Source of the DNA: Polyangiaceae bacterium
GTDB taxonomy: Bacteria > Myxococcota_A > Polyangia > Polyangiales > Polyangiaceae
Direction: 5' to 3'
Length of the DNA stretch: 64,000 nt
Assembly (NCBI GenBank): GCA_020633205.1
Contig: JACKEB010000014.1
Span: forward strand, 248,001 to 312,000
The notes under the pieces are model-generated. The model searched no databases. It saw only the letters and a program-made list of their open reading frames with translations, and was not told the DNA's origin. Made by a program: the position numbers and the translations under genes. Positions 8,701-16,587 of this stretch are shown here, piece by piece. The stretch's first letter is position 1; each line of letters begins with the position of its first letter.

Positions 8701-8896
8701 CCGCGCTCACCGTATCGGGCAAGAGAAGCCGGTGTTCGTGCATCGCTTGATTGCGCGCGGAACCGTGGAGGAGAAGATCGTCGCGCTGCAGGCTCGAAAG
8801 GCAGACCTTGCCGAGGCTCTGCTCAGCGGCGGGGCGCGTGCCCTTCAGCTGGATGAGGCGCTGCTCGACGACCTGCTAGCGCCGCTCGGGAGCTAG
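5771..8896 (+). CDS. SNF2-family helicase with N-terminal SWIM zinc finger (about 1041 aa)
   Basis: Helicase motifs are complete. Motif I is DDMGLGKT near residue 602, Ia LVVAPTSVLVSW, motif II DEAQ near 700, motif III VTGTPLENHLGEVWS, motif IV RVLIFSQFVEML, motif V GGVGLNLTAADTVIHYDPWW, and motif VI DRAHRIGQ near 980. A SWIM-type CxC...CxH (CTCSWRSECKH) lies near residues 58-68, a combination typical of bacterial Swi2/Snf2 ATPases, which translocate on duplex DNA. The frame is open from 5468, but residues encoded before 5771 are low-complexity and unlike the family; the ATG at 5771 or 5789 is more likely, with no strong ribosome site at either. The gene ends convergently with the LRR gene in a shared CTAG. 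Its 3' end is duplicated at 1278-1454. Confidence 0.9.
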   Translation: MRAFKLMAVGTQRLGVELLVTGSVGPVSLNETGQLACIVKSSRGRGSYRVDGWLTGGLGCTCSWRSECKHVAAVLFAVATKHGAGERSSADRVTLDGSGTSTSSAVQRWLGSWKDEPTPQRDRLVFVLAFVGEQASITLHTQRRTPSGDWSYAHGISMAGALRVIGGEHSREGLDAAIESLAWDKRAEARLTGRLGAFGLKAALDTQRLLMDCRADSELRQVQLVAGPPRIGKLGWAERDGLLRTVVELGDPALLIVRTDPPYYVDARDGSTGEIRAAGDVAKWLAAPPIREEQAPSLAATLQQHGLPVPNTTPTRVVQGRPKARLVIFSEELPNGQKEHLGRLEFRYEDVLAPADDDPPKQTLLEIGGERIRLVRDFYAEEDARQSLEAMGFLPEIDPVDHWAQPDALEWGMFQSVGRPFLEARGVEVVYDPSYSLEIAEAVDYFTDLEPSGNDWFELDFGVDVQGERISLLSMLLRGIAHGDDFGGEGESMLVELPSGRLAEVQLDRIRPLVDTVIELATSEQLERRRISRWQALDLAETLGLDSKTGKGLRKLRESLTGGALPRPRLPKSFKATLRDYQAQGVAWLGLLGEHGVGAVLADDMGLGKTVQLLAHLVARKHKKLAKGPSLVVAPTSVLVSWAEQLEQFAPKLRVVLWHGAERQAREAELMECDLVLTSYSLLHRDEALLTPIPWDVAILDEAQAIKNPKTATANSARRLKAQQRIAVTGTPLENHLGEVWSQFAFAVPGALGSERAFAQAFRSPIEKHGDAARMEALRRRVAPLLLRRTKEEVAKELPPKTVITHHIEFGAPQRDLYEAVRKLVDKQVREEIARRGLALSRIVVLDALLKLRQVCCDPSLVKTNQRRNVPSAKRKFLSELLQTLLSEGRRVLIFSQFVEMLELLLADLLDAGIPYAYLTGSTVNRKTQIELFQSGEVPVFLISLKAGGVGLNLTAADTVIHYDPWWNPAVEAQATDRAHRIGQEKPVFVHRLIARGTVEEKIVALQARKADLAEALLSGGARALQLDEALLDDLLAPLGS

Positions 8897-10449
8897 TTGT
8901 CTTCACACTCCGACTCCGGCAAGCGGATCCTCCGATGCTCACAGTCGACTAGATAGTAGTCTATCAGCCGTAAATCCCCGCGGATGCGGTCTGCGGCGCG
9001 CAGGTCGGCTTCACCGGTGGTGGCGTAGTAGCGGTGGAGGTTGGGCAGCGCCAGCAGTGCGATGAAGGCGTCGCCGTCTAGGTTCGTGGTGTTGACGTGG
9101 AGGGTGCGCAGCTCTTTGAGGTTGAGCAGGGCGGGGACGGCGGCGTTGGTGATGCCGGTGTATTGCAGGTTGAGGCGACGCAGCTTGGTTAGGGTGCTGA
9201 GGGCGCGGGCGGTTTCGTCGCCGACGGTGGTCGAGCTGAGGTCGAGGGTGCGTAGGTTGGTGAACTGGTCGATGCTGCGTGCGGCGGCGTCGGTGAGTCC
9301 GCTGCCGCCGACGTCGAGGATCTCGAGTTGGGTCAAGGTGGTGAGGTGTTGCAGGCCGCTATCGATCAGGTGCGAGTCGTGGAGGTAGAGCGCCTTCAGG
9401 TTCTTGAGCCCGGCCAAGCGCATGAGGCTGTCGGTGCGCAGGTCTTGGGGAGGCGTGAGCTCCGTTAGCTGGGTCAGCTCCCCGAGCTTGATGGCGCCGT
9501 CGTCGTCGAAATGGCTCTGGCGCAGGCCCAGGGCGCGCAGCTGGGGGAGCCGCGCGAGGTAGCGCAGGGCCTCGTTCGTGAGGGGCGAAGCGGTGACGAA
9601 GCGCCGCAGCTTGGGCAACGCCGTCAGGTGCTTGAGGTCCTCGTCGAGCAGGTAGTCGCCGACGGTGAGATCTTCGAGCGCCTTGAGGCCTGTGAGATCA
9701 CGCAGCGGGGACTCCCGGGAGTTGCTGAGCTCCAGGCGCCGCAACTTGGTGAGGCGCAGCAGCGCCTTCGGCGAACCCGTGGTCGCGACAGAACCGACCA
9801 CCAGCTCCTCGAGCCCGGTCGGCAGGCGCTCGTAGAGCTCACCCTGGGTCTCCGGTTCGAGCACCTCCAGGTGCCTCAGCGCCGTGCACTTGCGCAAGTC
9901 GGGGAAGTCACCCACCAGGCCTGCACTGAGCACCAGCGCTTGCACATGGCGCAGGCTGCCGAGGGCAGACAAATCCTGCTGAGCCGCCGCGGCCTCTTCA
10001 TCGCTGCTGGATGCGTCCGCAGGTTGCGGTGCGTGCACCGGTGGCTCATAGCGAATTGCCACGGGGTAATGTTTGGCGACGTCGTCCACCTGCTGGAGCA
10101 GCTCCGGGGACAGATTGCCCAGGGTGATCGACACTGGCCCCTGCACGCGCTTCAGCTGCTGCCGCGCGCTCTTACCATGCAAGTCGAGCCACACCAGGCG
10201 CCCGTGTACGCTCGCGCTGTACAGCGACTCCGCCTGCAAATCATCCAGCTCGTCCGCCGTCACCGGCAGCAGCGAGCGCAGCAACACAGAGTACGTCCAC
10301 ACCTGCCTCTGCGCTTGAGCCTTACCCTCGACCTCGTCCGTTTCCGCTTCGTTGGCGACCACGACAGGTTGGTTGGGGGAGAGGGTCGCCCCACTGCAGC
10401 TCGCAAGACACACCGCACAACTTGTGAGCAGCCCTCTCCAGTGCCTCAT
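8893..10449 (-). CDS. Leucine-rich-repeat lipoprotein (518 aa)
   Basis: From the ATG at 10447-10449 the product starts MRHWRGLLTSCAVCLASC, a signal peptide with a lipobox cysteine at residue 18. An N-terminal domain (ELDDLQAESLYSASVHGRLV) is shared with the paralogue at 17875-19380. From about residue 165 to 490 there are a dozen or more 22-24-residue LRR units of the form LxxLTxLRRLxLxxT. The C-terminus is charged (EHRRIRLPESECEDN). Such repeats bind proteins; this is probably an envelope-attached interaction module. The stop TAG shares the CTAG 8893-8896 with the helicase stop. A degraded copy of its 3' end lies at 1440-1475. Confidence 0.9.
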   Translation of the reverse strand: MRHWRGLLTSCAVCLASCSGATLSPNQPVVVANEAETDEVEGKAQAQRQVWTYSVLLRSLLPVTADELDDLQAESLYSASVHGRLVWLDLHGKSARQQLKRVQGPVSITLGNLSPELLQQVDDVAKHYPVAIRYEPPVHAPQPADASSSDEEAAAAQQDLSALGSLRHVQALVLSAGLVGDFPDLRKCTALRHLEVLEPETQGELYERLPTGLEELVVGSVATTGSPKALLRLTKLRRLELSNSRESPLRDLTGLKALEDLTVGDYLLDEDLKHLTALPKLRRFVTASPLTNEALRYLARLPQLRALGLRQSHFDDDGAIKLGELTQLTELTPPQDLRTDSLMRLAGLKNLKALYLHDSHLIDSGLQHLTTLTQLEILDVGGSGLTDAAARSIDQFTNLRTLDLSSTTVGDETARALSTLTKLRRLNLQYTGITNAAVPALLNLKELRTLHVNTTNLDGDAFIALLALPNLHRYYATTGEADLRAADRIRGDLRLIDYYLVDCEHRRIRLPESECEDN

Positions 10450-10515
10450 GGGCCGTGGATAGCACTGCACCGCATCGGTCCGCTTGCGCCATTATCGGGC
10501 GCTGGGTGATTCTTG

Positions 10516-11538
10516 TCAGGACCGCTCGGCAGTCGCCAGCGTCGCCTCGAGGCTCTGTTCCGTGAGGATGCGCTTCGCAAACTCCCTGATTTGTTCATCC
10601 GTGGCGCTGCGCAGCCGCTCATCGACCCACGCCGGGAGCGCGCCAAACTTCACTTCCAGTTGCTCACGAAGCATGGTGGTTCGGCCTTCAATACGACCCT
10701 CAGTTCGACCTCGCTCCTCGCCTCGGTTCCAAAGGTCGTCTAGAGAGCTCAAGAATTGCTGCGCCATGTCGGGTGCCTCTCGGAGGATTGTGTCACAAAG
10801 TGGGACGCGCTGCTCGGCGGTGGTGAGCGAGTTCAGATACTGCACCAAGATCGCGTAGTCGCCAGGCTGGCTGTGGAGAACTCGCCTCAGATGACCGATC
10901 CACTGCGGAATCGAGCTGAGGAGTCGGTTGAAGCGGCGTGCGTCCCTCAGCATGCAGAGCGCCACCACCGCCATGTCCGTGAGTTGACGTTGCACCAACT
11001 CCTCGATGGTCGTTGCGGGCAAGTCGTCAAGAATCACGTGAAGTTGCGCGACGTGCGGTTGGACCTGTGGGAGAGCGCGAAGGCTTTCGGGATACGCCGA
11101 GTGTAGGTCCAGCGCATGTGGCCACGGCTTCGTCGCGTTGCTCACGAGCACGGGGACGACGATGGGGATGTCTCGTTCTGGAGAATCCGCGAGGTAGCGA
11201 CGCTGCGCGAGGCTAATGTAGTGCAGCATGCGCCACGCGATACGTGGGTCGACCGTAGACTGGTGCTCTACGAGCACGTAGACCATGAGGTCGTGCGGGT
11301 GCGTTGCTGCTGAGCGCTCCCCTTGAGCTGGCCTGTAGGTCAGGGAGAAGAGCAGGTCGCTGTAGTAGGGCCGTAGGTCCTCATCGAGGCCGCTTGGATC
11401 CTCAAGCCGAAGTGAATCCCACACGGCGAGGTCGGTCAGGCTTGAAGGGAGCCAATGACGAAGGAGTCCCCGCGCGTTGTCTGGTCGACCAAAGGTGCCA
11501 CGAAACAAGGCATCGTGAGTCGGACGTTGTTCTGACAC
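10516..11538 (-). CDS. Rpn/YhgA-like family nuclease (340 aa)
   Basis: The N-terminus HDALFRGTFGRPDNARGLL, followed by LP, is the hallmark of the Rpn (YhgA-like transposase/nuclease, PF04754) family. Further matching elements are DLLFSLTYR (the conserved Asp strand), VYVLVEHQS (the E-x-Q of the PD-(D/E)XK core) and WRMLHYI. The C-terminal part has the charged GEERGRTEGRIEGRTTMLREQ linker typical of these proteins. Rpn proteins are DNA endonucleases that increase recA-independent recombination in E. coli. The length is in the normal 290-340 range and the catalytic acidic residues appear intact. Confidence 0.88.
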   Translation of the reverse strand: MSEQRPTHDALFRGTFGRPDNARGLLRHWLPSSLTDLAVWDSLRLEDPSGLDEDLRPYYSDLLFSLTYRPAQGERSAATHPHDLMVYVLVEHQSTVDPRIAWRMLHYISLAQRRYLADSPERDIPIVVPVLVSNATKPWPHALDLHSAYPESLRALPQVQPHVAQLHVILDDLPATTIEELVQRQLTDMAVVALCMLRDARRFNRLLSSIPQWIGHLRRVLHSQPGDYAILVQYLNSLTTAEQRVPLCDTILREAPDMAQQFLSSLDDLWNRGEERGRTEGRIEGRTTMLREQLEVKFGALPAWVDERLRSATDEQIREFAKRILTEQSLEATLATAERS

Positions 11539-11577
11539 GCCGCTCCTATCGGTGGGAGCGCGAGCTGGTTGCGGACG

Positions 11578-12186
11578 TCACTCGTAGAAGAGGCGAAACA
11601 GGTCGACTTGTAGGCCCAGCGCCGCGGCTTCTTCGGGGTGCTCGAGCACCCAGTTGACCCCGGTCGCGCAGGCGTCGTGGCGTCCCTGTTCGGTGGTGAG
11701 GTCCCAGTCGTCCACCCACTCGACCACGAATCCGTCTTCGAAGAGCGCGACTTCGTACTGCACGCCGAGGGACTCGACCTGGAGCACGACCAGCTTCTTT
11801 CCCGTGTTTCGCCCGGGCTGGGTGACGACGCCGGGCTCTGGGGGGCCGAGCAGTTGGCCCCGGCGGGACAGGTCGTAGCTCGTGTTGTGTTTCCATGCGG
11901 CACGGCGCATGCGATGCGCTTCCTGCAGCAGGGGGGTGAGTGGACTCTGGGCGTCTAGCTCATCCAAGAGGCGCATCGCCAGCTGGCGGTGGGCCAGGGT
12001 GCCTTCTCGGCCGACGTCTGCGTCGTAGCCCGAGTCCTTGAACAGGCCACGCACGTGTGCGCCGTCTTCCGCCAGGATTTCGACGACGACATGGCCATCG
12101 TCAGTGGGGTACGGCGGCTTGACGACTTGCCCCTGAAGCTCGGTGCCTTGGGTGGCCTTTTCGGGGGGAGGCTGTTCGTCGCTCAT
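11578..12186 (-). CDS. Unknown cytosolic protein (202 aa)
   Basis: The ATG at 12184-12186 gives MSDEQPPPEKATQG; an upstream start would add seven residues. The protein is soluble, acidic, with a strand-rich start (GHVVVEILAEDGAHVRGLF), a helical middle (HRQLAMRLLDELDAQSPL) and a C-terminal mixed region (VQYEVALFEDGFVVEWVDDW, then DLFRLFYE). No family is recognised. It lies 39 bp upstream of the Rpn gene on the same strand, so the two may be co-transcribed, though nothing links them functionally. A C-rich element (CCTCACCCCAAACCC) lies just ahead of the gene at 12212. Confidence 0.7.
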   Translation of the reverse strand: MSDEQPPPEKATQGTELQGQVVKPPYPTDDGHVVVEILAEDGAHVRGLFKDSGYDADVGREGTLAHRQLAMRLLDELDAQSPLTPLLQEAHRMRRAAWKHNTSYDLSRRGQLLGPPEPGVVTQPGRNTGKKLVVLQVESLGVQYEVALFEDGFVVEWVDDWDLTTEQGRHDACATGVNWVLEHPEEAAALGLQVDLFRLFYE

Positions 12187-12269
12187 GGGCAGCGCGACAG
12201 CGTACACCGCGCCTCACCCCAAACCCAGGCTGAGCTGCTGCGTTAGACCGCTGTTTCAAAGCCGGGTGG

Positions 12270-12923
12270 CTACTTGCAATTGAGTTCGGGGTTCCGGGTG
12301 CACCTTCCGTAGAAGCAGTCACCCGATCGACAGGCGTAGTCTTCGGAACACTCCGCTTCGTCCTCGAGCTGTGGAGTGCAGACGCGGCCGGAACCACAGT
12401 AGAAACCTGCAGTGCACGAGTAGCTGTTGAAGTAGCAGGTAGCGCCTGGGCTGAACTTGAGGCGACACAGGCCCAGGGAGAGATCAGGTGAGAGCTCGTG
12501 GTCGCAGATATAACCAGGGAAGCACTGCGTATCCGCGCGGCATTCATCGTCTTCGTTGAGGTACCCCGCGACGCACGTCCCTTCGTCGCAGTAGAGGTCC
12601 TTTCTGCAGAAGAAGGTCGTGTCGTTGCACTGGGCGCCGATGCCACCTCGCGTGACGCATCGATGATCGCCGTCAGAGAGAACCGCACAGTAGCCGTCGA
12701 ACTCGCAATCGTCACTGTAGACGCAGGGCTCTCCCGGCTTCGCTAGCACGACGCACTTCTGACGGCCCGCATCGAAGTCGCAGCGACAAGCGACGTCCTG
12801 ACTCGGGTCATCAGTCGTGCAGTCCCGGTTGGAGAAGCACGCTGGCGCATCATCTTCAGACGAGCAACCCATGGGCAAGACGAGGCACAGGCCCAGCACC
12901 ACAACGATTCCGCGCAGTATCAC
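12270..12923 (-). CDS. Cysteine-rich (Dickkopf-like) lipoprotein (217 aa)
   Basis: A GTG start at 12921-12923 gives MILRGIVVVLGLCLVLPMGC, with a lipobox cysteine at residue 20. The mature protein carries some 24 cysteines in repeats such as GEPCVYSDDCEFDGYC, AQCNDTTFFCRKDLYC and DECRADTQCFPGYIC. The spacing resembles the Dickkopf N-terminal cysteine-rich region common in myxobacterial surface lipoproteins. These disulfide-bonded modules are usually part of adhesion or decorating proteins; here the whole protein is made of them with no attached enzyme domain. It is probably anchored in the outer membrane. Confidence 0.82.
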   Translation of the reverse strand: MILRGIVVVLGLCLVLPMGCSSEDDAPACFSNRDCTTDDPSQDVACRCDFDAGRQKCVVLAKPGEPCVYSDDCEFDGYCAVLSDGDHRCVTRGGIGAQCNDTTFFCRKDLYCDEGTCVAGYLNEDDECRADTQCFPGYICDHELSPDLSLGLCRLKFSPGATCYFNSYSCTAGFYCGSGRVCTPQLEDEAECSEDYACRSGDCFYGRCTRNPELNCK

Positions 12924-13012
12924 AGCTTGTAGTTAGCTGAACCGTCAGCTAGCTACAAGCGTCGATGCCGCCGGACCAACGAACGAGTGGTGGCGTCCGC
13001 TTTTTGCCGCGT

Positions 13013-15391
13013 TTACGCGATGGGGCGTTGCTTCCAGGGTTCGGCGGGGACCGTGTGGATTTGGGGGTAGTCCGCCAGCTTGTCCAGCGCAGCCGCCAAG
13101 CCACGGAAGCACAGACGCTTGTCTTTGCCGACGAGCTCGAGGCGGTGAATGCCGCGCGGGTTCTCGTACTCCTCCACGGCGAAGCTTGCGCGCTCGTCGG
13201 CGGGATCCATGGCGCACAGCAGGTGAACGCCGGCTTCACCGACGCCCAGGAGCACCAAGGGTGAGCCGGCGGCTTGGAGCGCGAGCACGCGGCCTTGCAT
13301 GATTGAGCCGTGGAGCTTGCAGTCGTTTCCGAGAGGAATTCGCGTCTGCGAGTAGCCGGCTTCTGACGGGCGATGCAGGACCAGATCGTTGTCGACGACT
13401 TGCGCAAGTCCGCGCCCGACGATGGCCAGGGGATCCGACCCGGCGCTCTCGAACAGGAACGTCGCCTTGCCGGTGTTGAAATCGGCTTCCCACACCGACG
13501 CGCGATTGGCGATCAGCGCCGCGTGGCTCTCGTCGAAGATCTGGTAGTCGACGGGGGTGCCGCCGATCGCAGGTTCGAAGGGACGCGCGCCTTGGTCGTC
13601 GCCGATCCAGAAGTCGAACGTCGTGCCGTTGTACTTGAAGATGACGCAAGTGCCGTTGGGCATCGGGAACGCCCAGTCGTTGAGCGGGTTGAGTGCTTCC
13701 ATCGCCACTTCGGGCCCCTCGCGGGCGTCGAGCTTGGGCCGCACCGCGAAGCTCTTGCCCAAGGTCGGCACCTGAAAGTCCTTGGTCTTGACCTCGGACA
13801 AATCCGCGCGGAATGCGACACCCTTCTCGGTGTTGCCGACCACCAGCGCACCATCCACGAGCGCCGCTTGAGGAAGCTCGAGCTCGGCCTTGCACATCTG
13901 CTTGAGCACGCCGCCGTCCACGCGGAAGACTTCGACTAGCCGCGCGTCGCGGCCGTTGATGTTGTAGTTGTGAAAGCCGCTGAAGCGCACGATGGTGCGA
14001 CCTTCGTCGGTGAACAGCGTGCCGTCGTGGACCGTGGTTGCTTGCTGGGTGGCAACTCCGCGGGTGCCGACACGCTCGAACAGGCTCACCCTCTGCTGGA
14101 ACGCGAAGACGAACAGGTCGTTGGTGACGTAGTGAGCGGCCTTCACCTGATCCGCGTCGCTGGTCATCAGCACCTTGCCCTCGGCGTCGATCTCGAACAC
14201 CGAGGGGATGCTCCGCGGGATGGATGGGTGCTTGCCGGCGCGGGGGTGAGCGCGGTGACCTGAGACCAGCATGCGACCATCGCCGGAGACGCCGATCGCT
14301 GGATAGTTCGTGTTCCACCAAGGGCTCAGCGGCTGGTCCTTGGCCGGCTCTGGAGGGTTCGGGTGCGGCGCAGGGGCATCGCTCAGGTGCGAGACGAGGC
14401 TGTCATCGCGCACGAACTTCACCGAACCGGAGGTCAGTTCCTCGGGGTAAGGGTTGCGCAACTTGGCGAGGATCCCTTGGACGGCTTGGCGTACCTTGAT
14501 TAGATCAATGCCGCCGACTTCGCGCCGCTGTTCGTTGCGAAGCTCTTCAACCAGCTTGACCGCATCGCGCACCAGGCGGCTCTTGCTGTTCCGCGTGGCA
14601 GCGATGATGTCGTCCAGCCACGCTTCACCGAAGAAGTAGCTGCGCCACAGCCAGTACAACCCCGTTGGTGGAAAGTTCGCCATGTGGGGGCCAGCGAGGG
14701 TCTTCGTCGGATCCCACTCGAGCTGATTCTTCAGCGCGTTCGCATCGAAGGGCTGATCCAGGAGTGCGTGGGCCAGCCACCAGGCGCGCGGCTGAACCAC
14801 ATCGAGCAGGTTGCGAGGCCGCTCGCCTTCACGGTTGAGCTCGGTTTCGCTCTCCAGCACCTCATCGTCGATCAGCCGTTCGCTGATGAAGGAGAAGGGC
14901 CACGGCGACGCATTGACGCGGCCAAAGGCGGGGGTCAGGTCTTCGCGCCGCTTGGCCGTGTCGTCGCTGCTCTCCCAGACCTTCACGATCCTGAGCACGC
15001 TCGGGATGTCCCACGCGACGGGACCCGTGAAGAAGCCTTCTTCGTGAGACCAGTTCACGACGTGGGCAGTGTCCCCGGCGTTCGTCACCTGGAGCATGAA
15101 GGTGTCGCCGTCCCCAGGGATTTCCGTGAGGAAGAAAACCAGGGTCAACGCCTGGAGCACTGGCTCGACCGTGCGCGAGCTCCCAGCGTGGACAATCGCT
15201 TGCTCGAAGCAATTTTCAGCCTCTAGCAGCTGCTTCGGGTGCGACAACAAGAAGCCGCCGTCTTCCGGTTCGTGGCGCGCCACGTCGGCGGGCACGATGT
15301 CTCCGATGAGCTCACGCCACTGCTCAGCGACGGGCAGTGGCTCACTCGATAGTTCCTGGCGCAACGTCTCGGGGATGGACTCGAACGACAT
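13013..15391 (-). CDS. Large protein of unknown function with propeller-like C-terminal half (792 aa)
   Basis: The ATG at 15389-15391 is preceded by GGAGGAAG, favouring MSFESIPETLRQELS over an earlier start. There is no signal peptide. Residues 1-300 are alpha/beta with WELIG-like and aromatic stretches (PRAWWLAHALLDQPFDANAL). Residues 330-790 contain repeated strand pairs with a WD/PQQ feel, for example PAIGVSGDGRMLVSGHRAH, VFEIDAEGKVLMTSD, VVGNTEKGVAFRADLSE and ASVWEADFNTGKATFLFES, consistent with a beta-propeller. No family is recognised. The gene is isolated on the minus strand and long enough to be a multi-domain scaffold. Its codon use matches the neighbours, so it is a real gene. Confidence 0.85.
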   Translation of the reverse strand: MSFESIPETLRQELSSEPLPVAEQWRELIGDIVPADVARHEPEDGGFLLSHPKQLLEAENCFEQAIVHAGSSRTVEPVLQALTLVFFLTEIPGDGDTFMLQVTNAGDTAHVVNWSHEEGFFTGPVAWDIPSVLRIVKVWESSDDTAKRREDLTPAFGRVNASPWPFSFISERLIDDEVLESETELNREGERPRNLLDVVQPRAWWLAHALLDQPFDANALKNQLEWDPTKTLAGPHMANFPPTGLYWLWRSYFFGEAWLDDIIAATRNSKSRLVRDAVKLVEELRNEQRREVGGIDLIKVRQAVQGILAKLRNPYPEELTSGSVKFVRDDSLVSHLSDAPAPHPNPPEPAKDQPLSPWWNTNYPAIGVSGDGRMLVSGHRAHPRAGKHPSIPRSIPSVFEIDAEGKVLMTSDADQVKAAHYVTNDLFVFAFQQRVSLFERVGTRGVATQQATTVHDGTLFTDEGRTIVRFSGFHNYNINGRDARLVEVFRVDGGVLKQMCKAELELPQAALVDGALVVGNTEKGVAFRADLSEVKTKDFQVPTLGKSFAVRPKLDAREGPEVAMEALNPLNDWAFPMPNGTCVIFKYNGTTFDFWIGDDQGARPFEPAIGGTPVDYQIFDESHAALIANRASVWEADFNTGKATFLFESAGSDPLAIVGRGLAQVVDNDLVLHRPSEAGYSQTRIPLGNDCKLHGSIMQGRVLALQAAGSPLVLLGVGEAGVHLLCAMDPADERASFAVEEYENPRGIHRLELVGKDKRLCFRGLAAALDKLADYPQIHTVPAEPWKQRPIA

Positions 15392-15492
15392 GGGGCTTCC
15401 TCCGTCGAACAAAGTACCATCGGCGACTGCCCTCTCCCCCCCAGCTTGTTGCGATCCGAAGGGCCCTCGGCTCTTGCGTGATGAGGTGTCGC

Positions 15493-16419
15493 TCAGCCGC
15501 CAAACGAGAGACCAGCGGCGAGGTAGAAGATGGGCCCGAAGGTCACTTCGGTGTCTTCGTTGCCGCCAGAAGGTTGGCTGATGAAGCCGACTTCGCCCGA
15601 GCCGCGCAGCACCTTGGAGAGCGGGAAGCTCAGCTCCACGAACGCTCCCGGGCTGAAGCCCTCTACCTTGGAGTCGAGGTCGTCGGAGTCGATGGTTTGA
15701 TAGCCAAGGGCGATGCCTGGAGAGATCTGGAACGCGTCGGAGCCAAAGTGCGCGATGAGCACCGGAGCGAAGTTCGCCAAGCTGAGATCTTGGTCTCCCA
15801 CGCCGCTCACGTTCAGCGTTGGGTAAGCCAGCATGGCTTGTGCGCCCACGGAGACCTTCGGTGCGACGTAGCCTTCGATGCGCGCCATGAAGAGGCCGCC
15901 CATCTCCGTGTCGAAGGTCTCGTCGGCGATCTCGACGTACATCGAGCCTGGAAGCAACGCGCCGCCCTTGAAGCTGAGCGCCCAGCTGCGCTCTTCAGGT
16001 TGCGCGGCGGGTGGAGGCGGCGCAGCTGGCGGCCCAGACTGATAGCCCATCTGCCCGGGCGGCGGTGCACCACCGGGCGGATAACCGTTTCCCTGAGGAT
16101 AGCCCTGGCCCGGGGGATAGCCTTGCCCTGGCGGTGGAGCAGCACCCGGAGGCGGAGCGGCGCCTGGCGGTGGAGCAGCAGCGGGCGGCGGAGCGGCAGG
16201 CGGCGGAGCGGCACCCGGCGGAGCGGCACCTGGCGGCGGAGCGGCACCTGGCGGCGGAGCCGGGACCATGCAGACCCCGTTCACGCATTGCTGGCCCTCG
16301 CCGCAAGCGGGATTGCAGGGAGTCGCCTCCTGTGCGGCGGCGAGGGAGTGAATCGAGCACACGGCCGCACCTGCAAGCAAGGCGGCGCCCAAAGACAATC
16401 GACGTGAGTTGCGGGACAT
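15493..16419 (-). CDS. Outer-membrane protein with proline-rich linker (308 aa)
   Basis: The product begins MSRNSRRLSLGAALLAGAAV and is cleaved after a typical AAAQ signal. A small cysteine motif follows (CNPACGEGQQCVNGVC), then 90 residues of proline/alanine/glycine repeats (APPPGA units), a tyrosine-glycine-proline stretch, and a C-terminal 160-residue domain of alternating strands (SWALSFKGGALLPGSMYVEI to FGPIFYLAAGLSFGG). The last strand ends in hydrophobic residues as in outer-membrane barrels. It is likely a surface-exposed or periplasm-spanning barrel protein common in myxobacteria. The head cysteines may be a Dickkopf-type mini-domain. Confidence 0.8.
   Translation of the reverse strand: MSRNSRRLSLGAALLAGAAVCSIHSLAAAQEATPCNPACGEGQQCVNGVCMVPAPPPGAAPPPGAAPPGAAPPPAAPPPAAAPPPGAAPPPGAAPPPGQGYPPGQGYPQGNGYPPGGAPPPGQMGYQSGPPAAPPPPAAQPEERSWALSFKGGALLPGSMYVEIADETFDTEMGGLFMARIEGYVAPKVSVGAQAMLAYPTLNVSGVGDQDLSLANFAPVLIAHFGSDAFQISPGIALGYQTIDSDDLDSKVEGFSPGAFVELSFPLSKVLRGSGEVGFISQPSGGNEDTEVTFGPIFYLAAGLSFGG
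16134..16265. repeat. Tandem coding repeats for APPPGA linker
   Basis: Within the outer-membrane protein gene, imperfect 18-24-nt units encoding (A)PPPGAA are repeated about eight times (core GGCGGCGGAGCGGCACC on the plus strand). Units differ at synonymous and length positions, consistent with slippage. Confidence 0.75.
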
Positions 16420-16587
16420 CGCCCAGGCGATAGCCGGGCGTCGCTCGACCGGCTGTAGGCATTTATTCGATTCGCGCGTGGAAGCATAGTTGCTGCGTGG
16501 AAACGCGCTGCCGGTGTTTCCGACTAGAAGAAATGCCTATGGCCCCGTTTGGTCGCTTCGGTAGCCTGACTGCTTCGACTTCGAAAC

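Noticed and set aside
7436..8743. 435-aa open frame on the minus strand inside the helicase gene
   Set aside because: It is the complementary frame of a high-GC coding sequence with all helicase motifs on the plus strand; no ribosome site or family.
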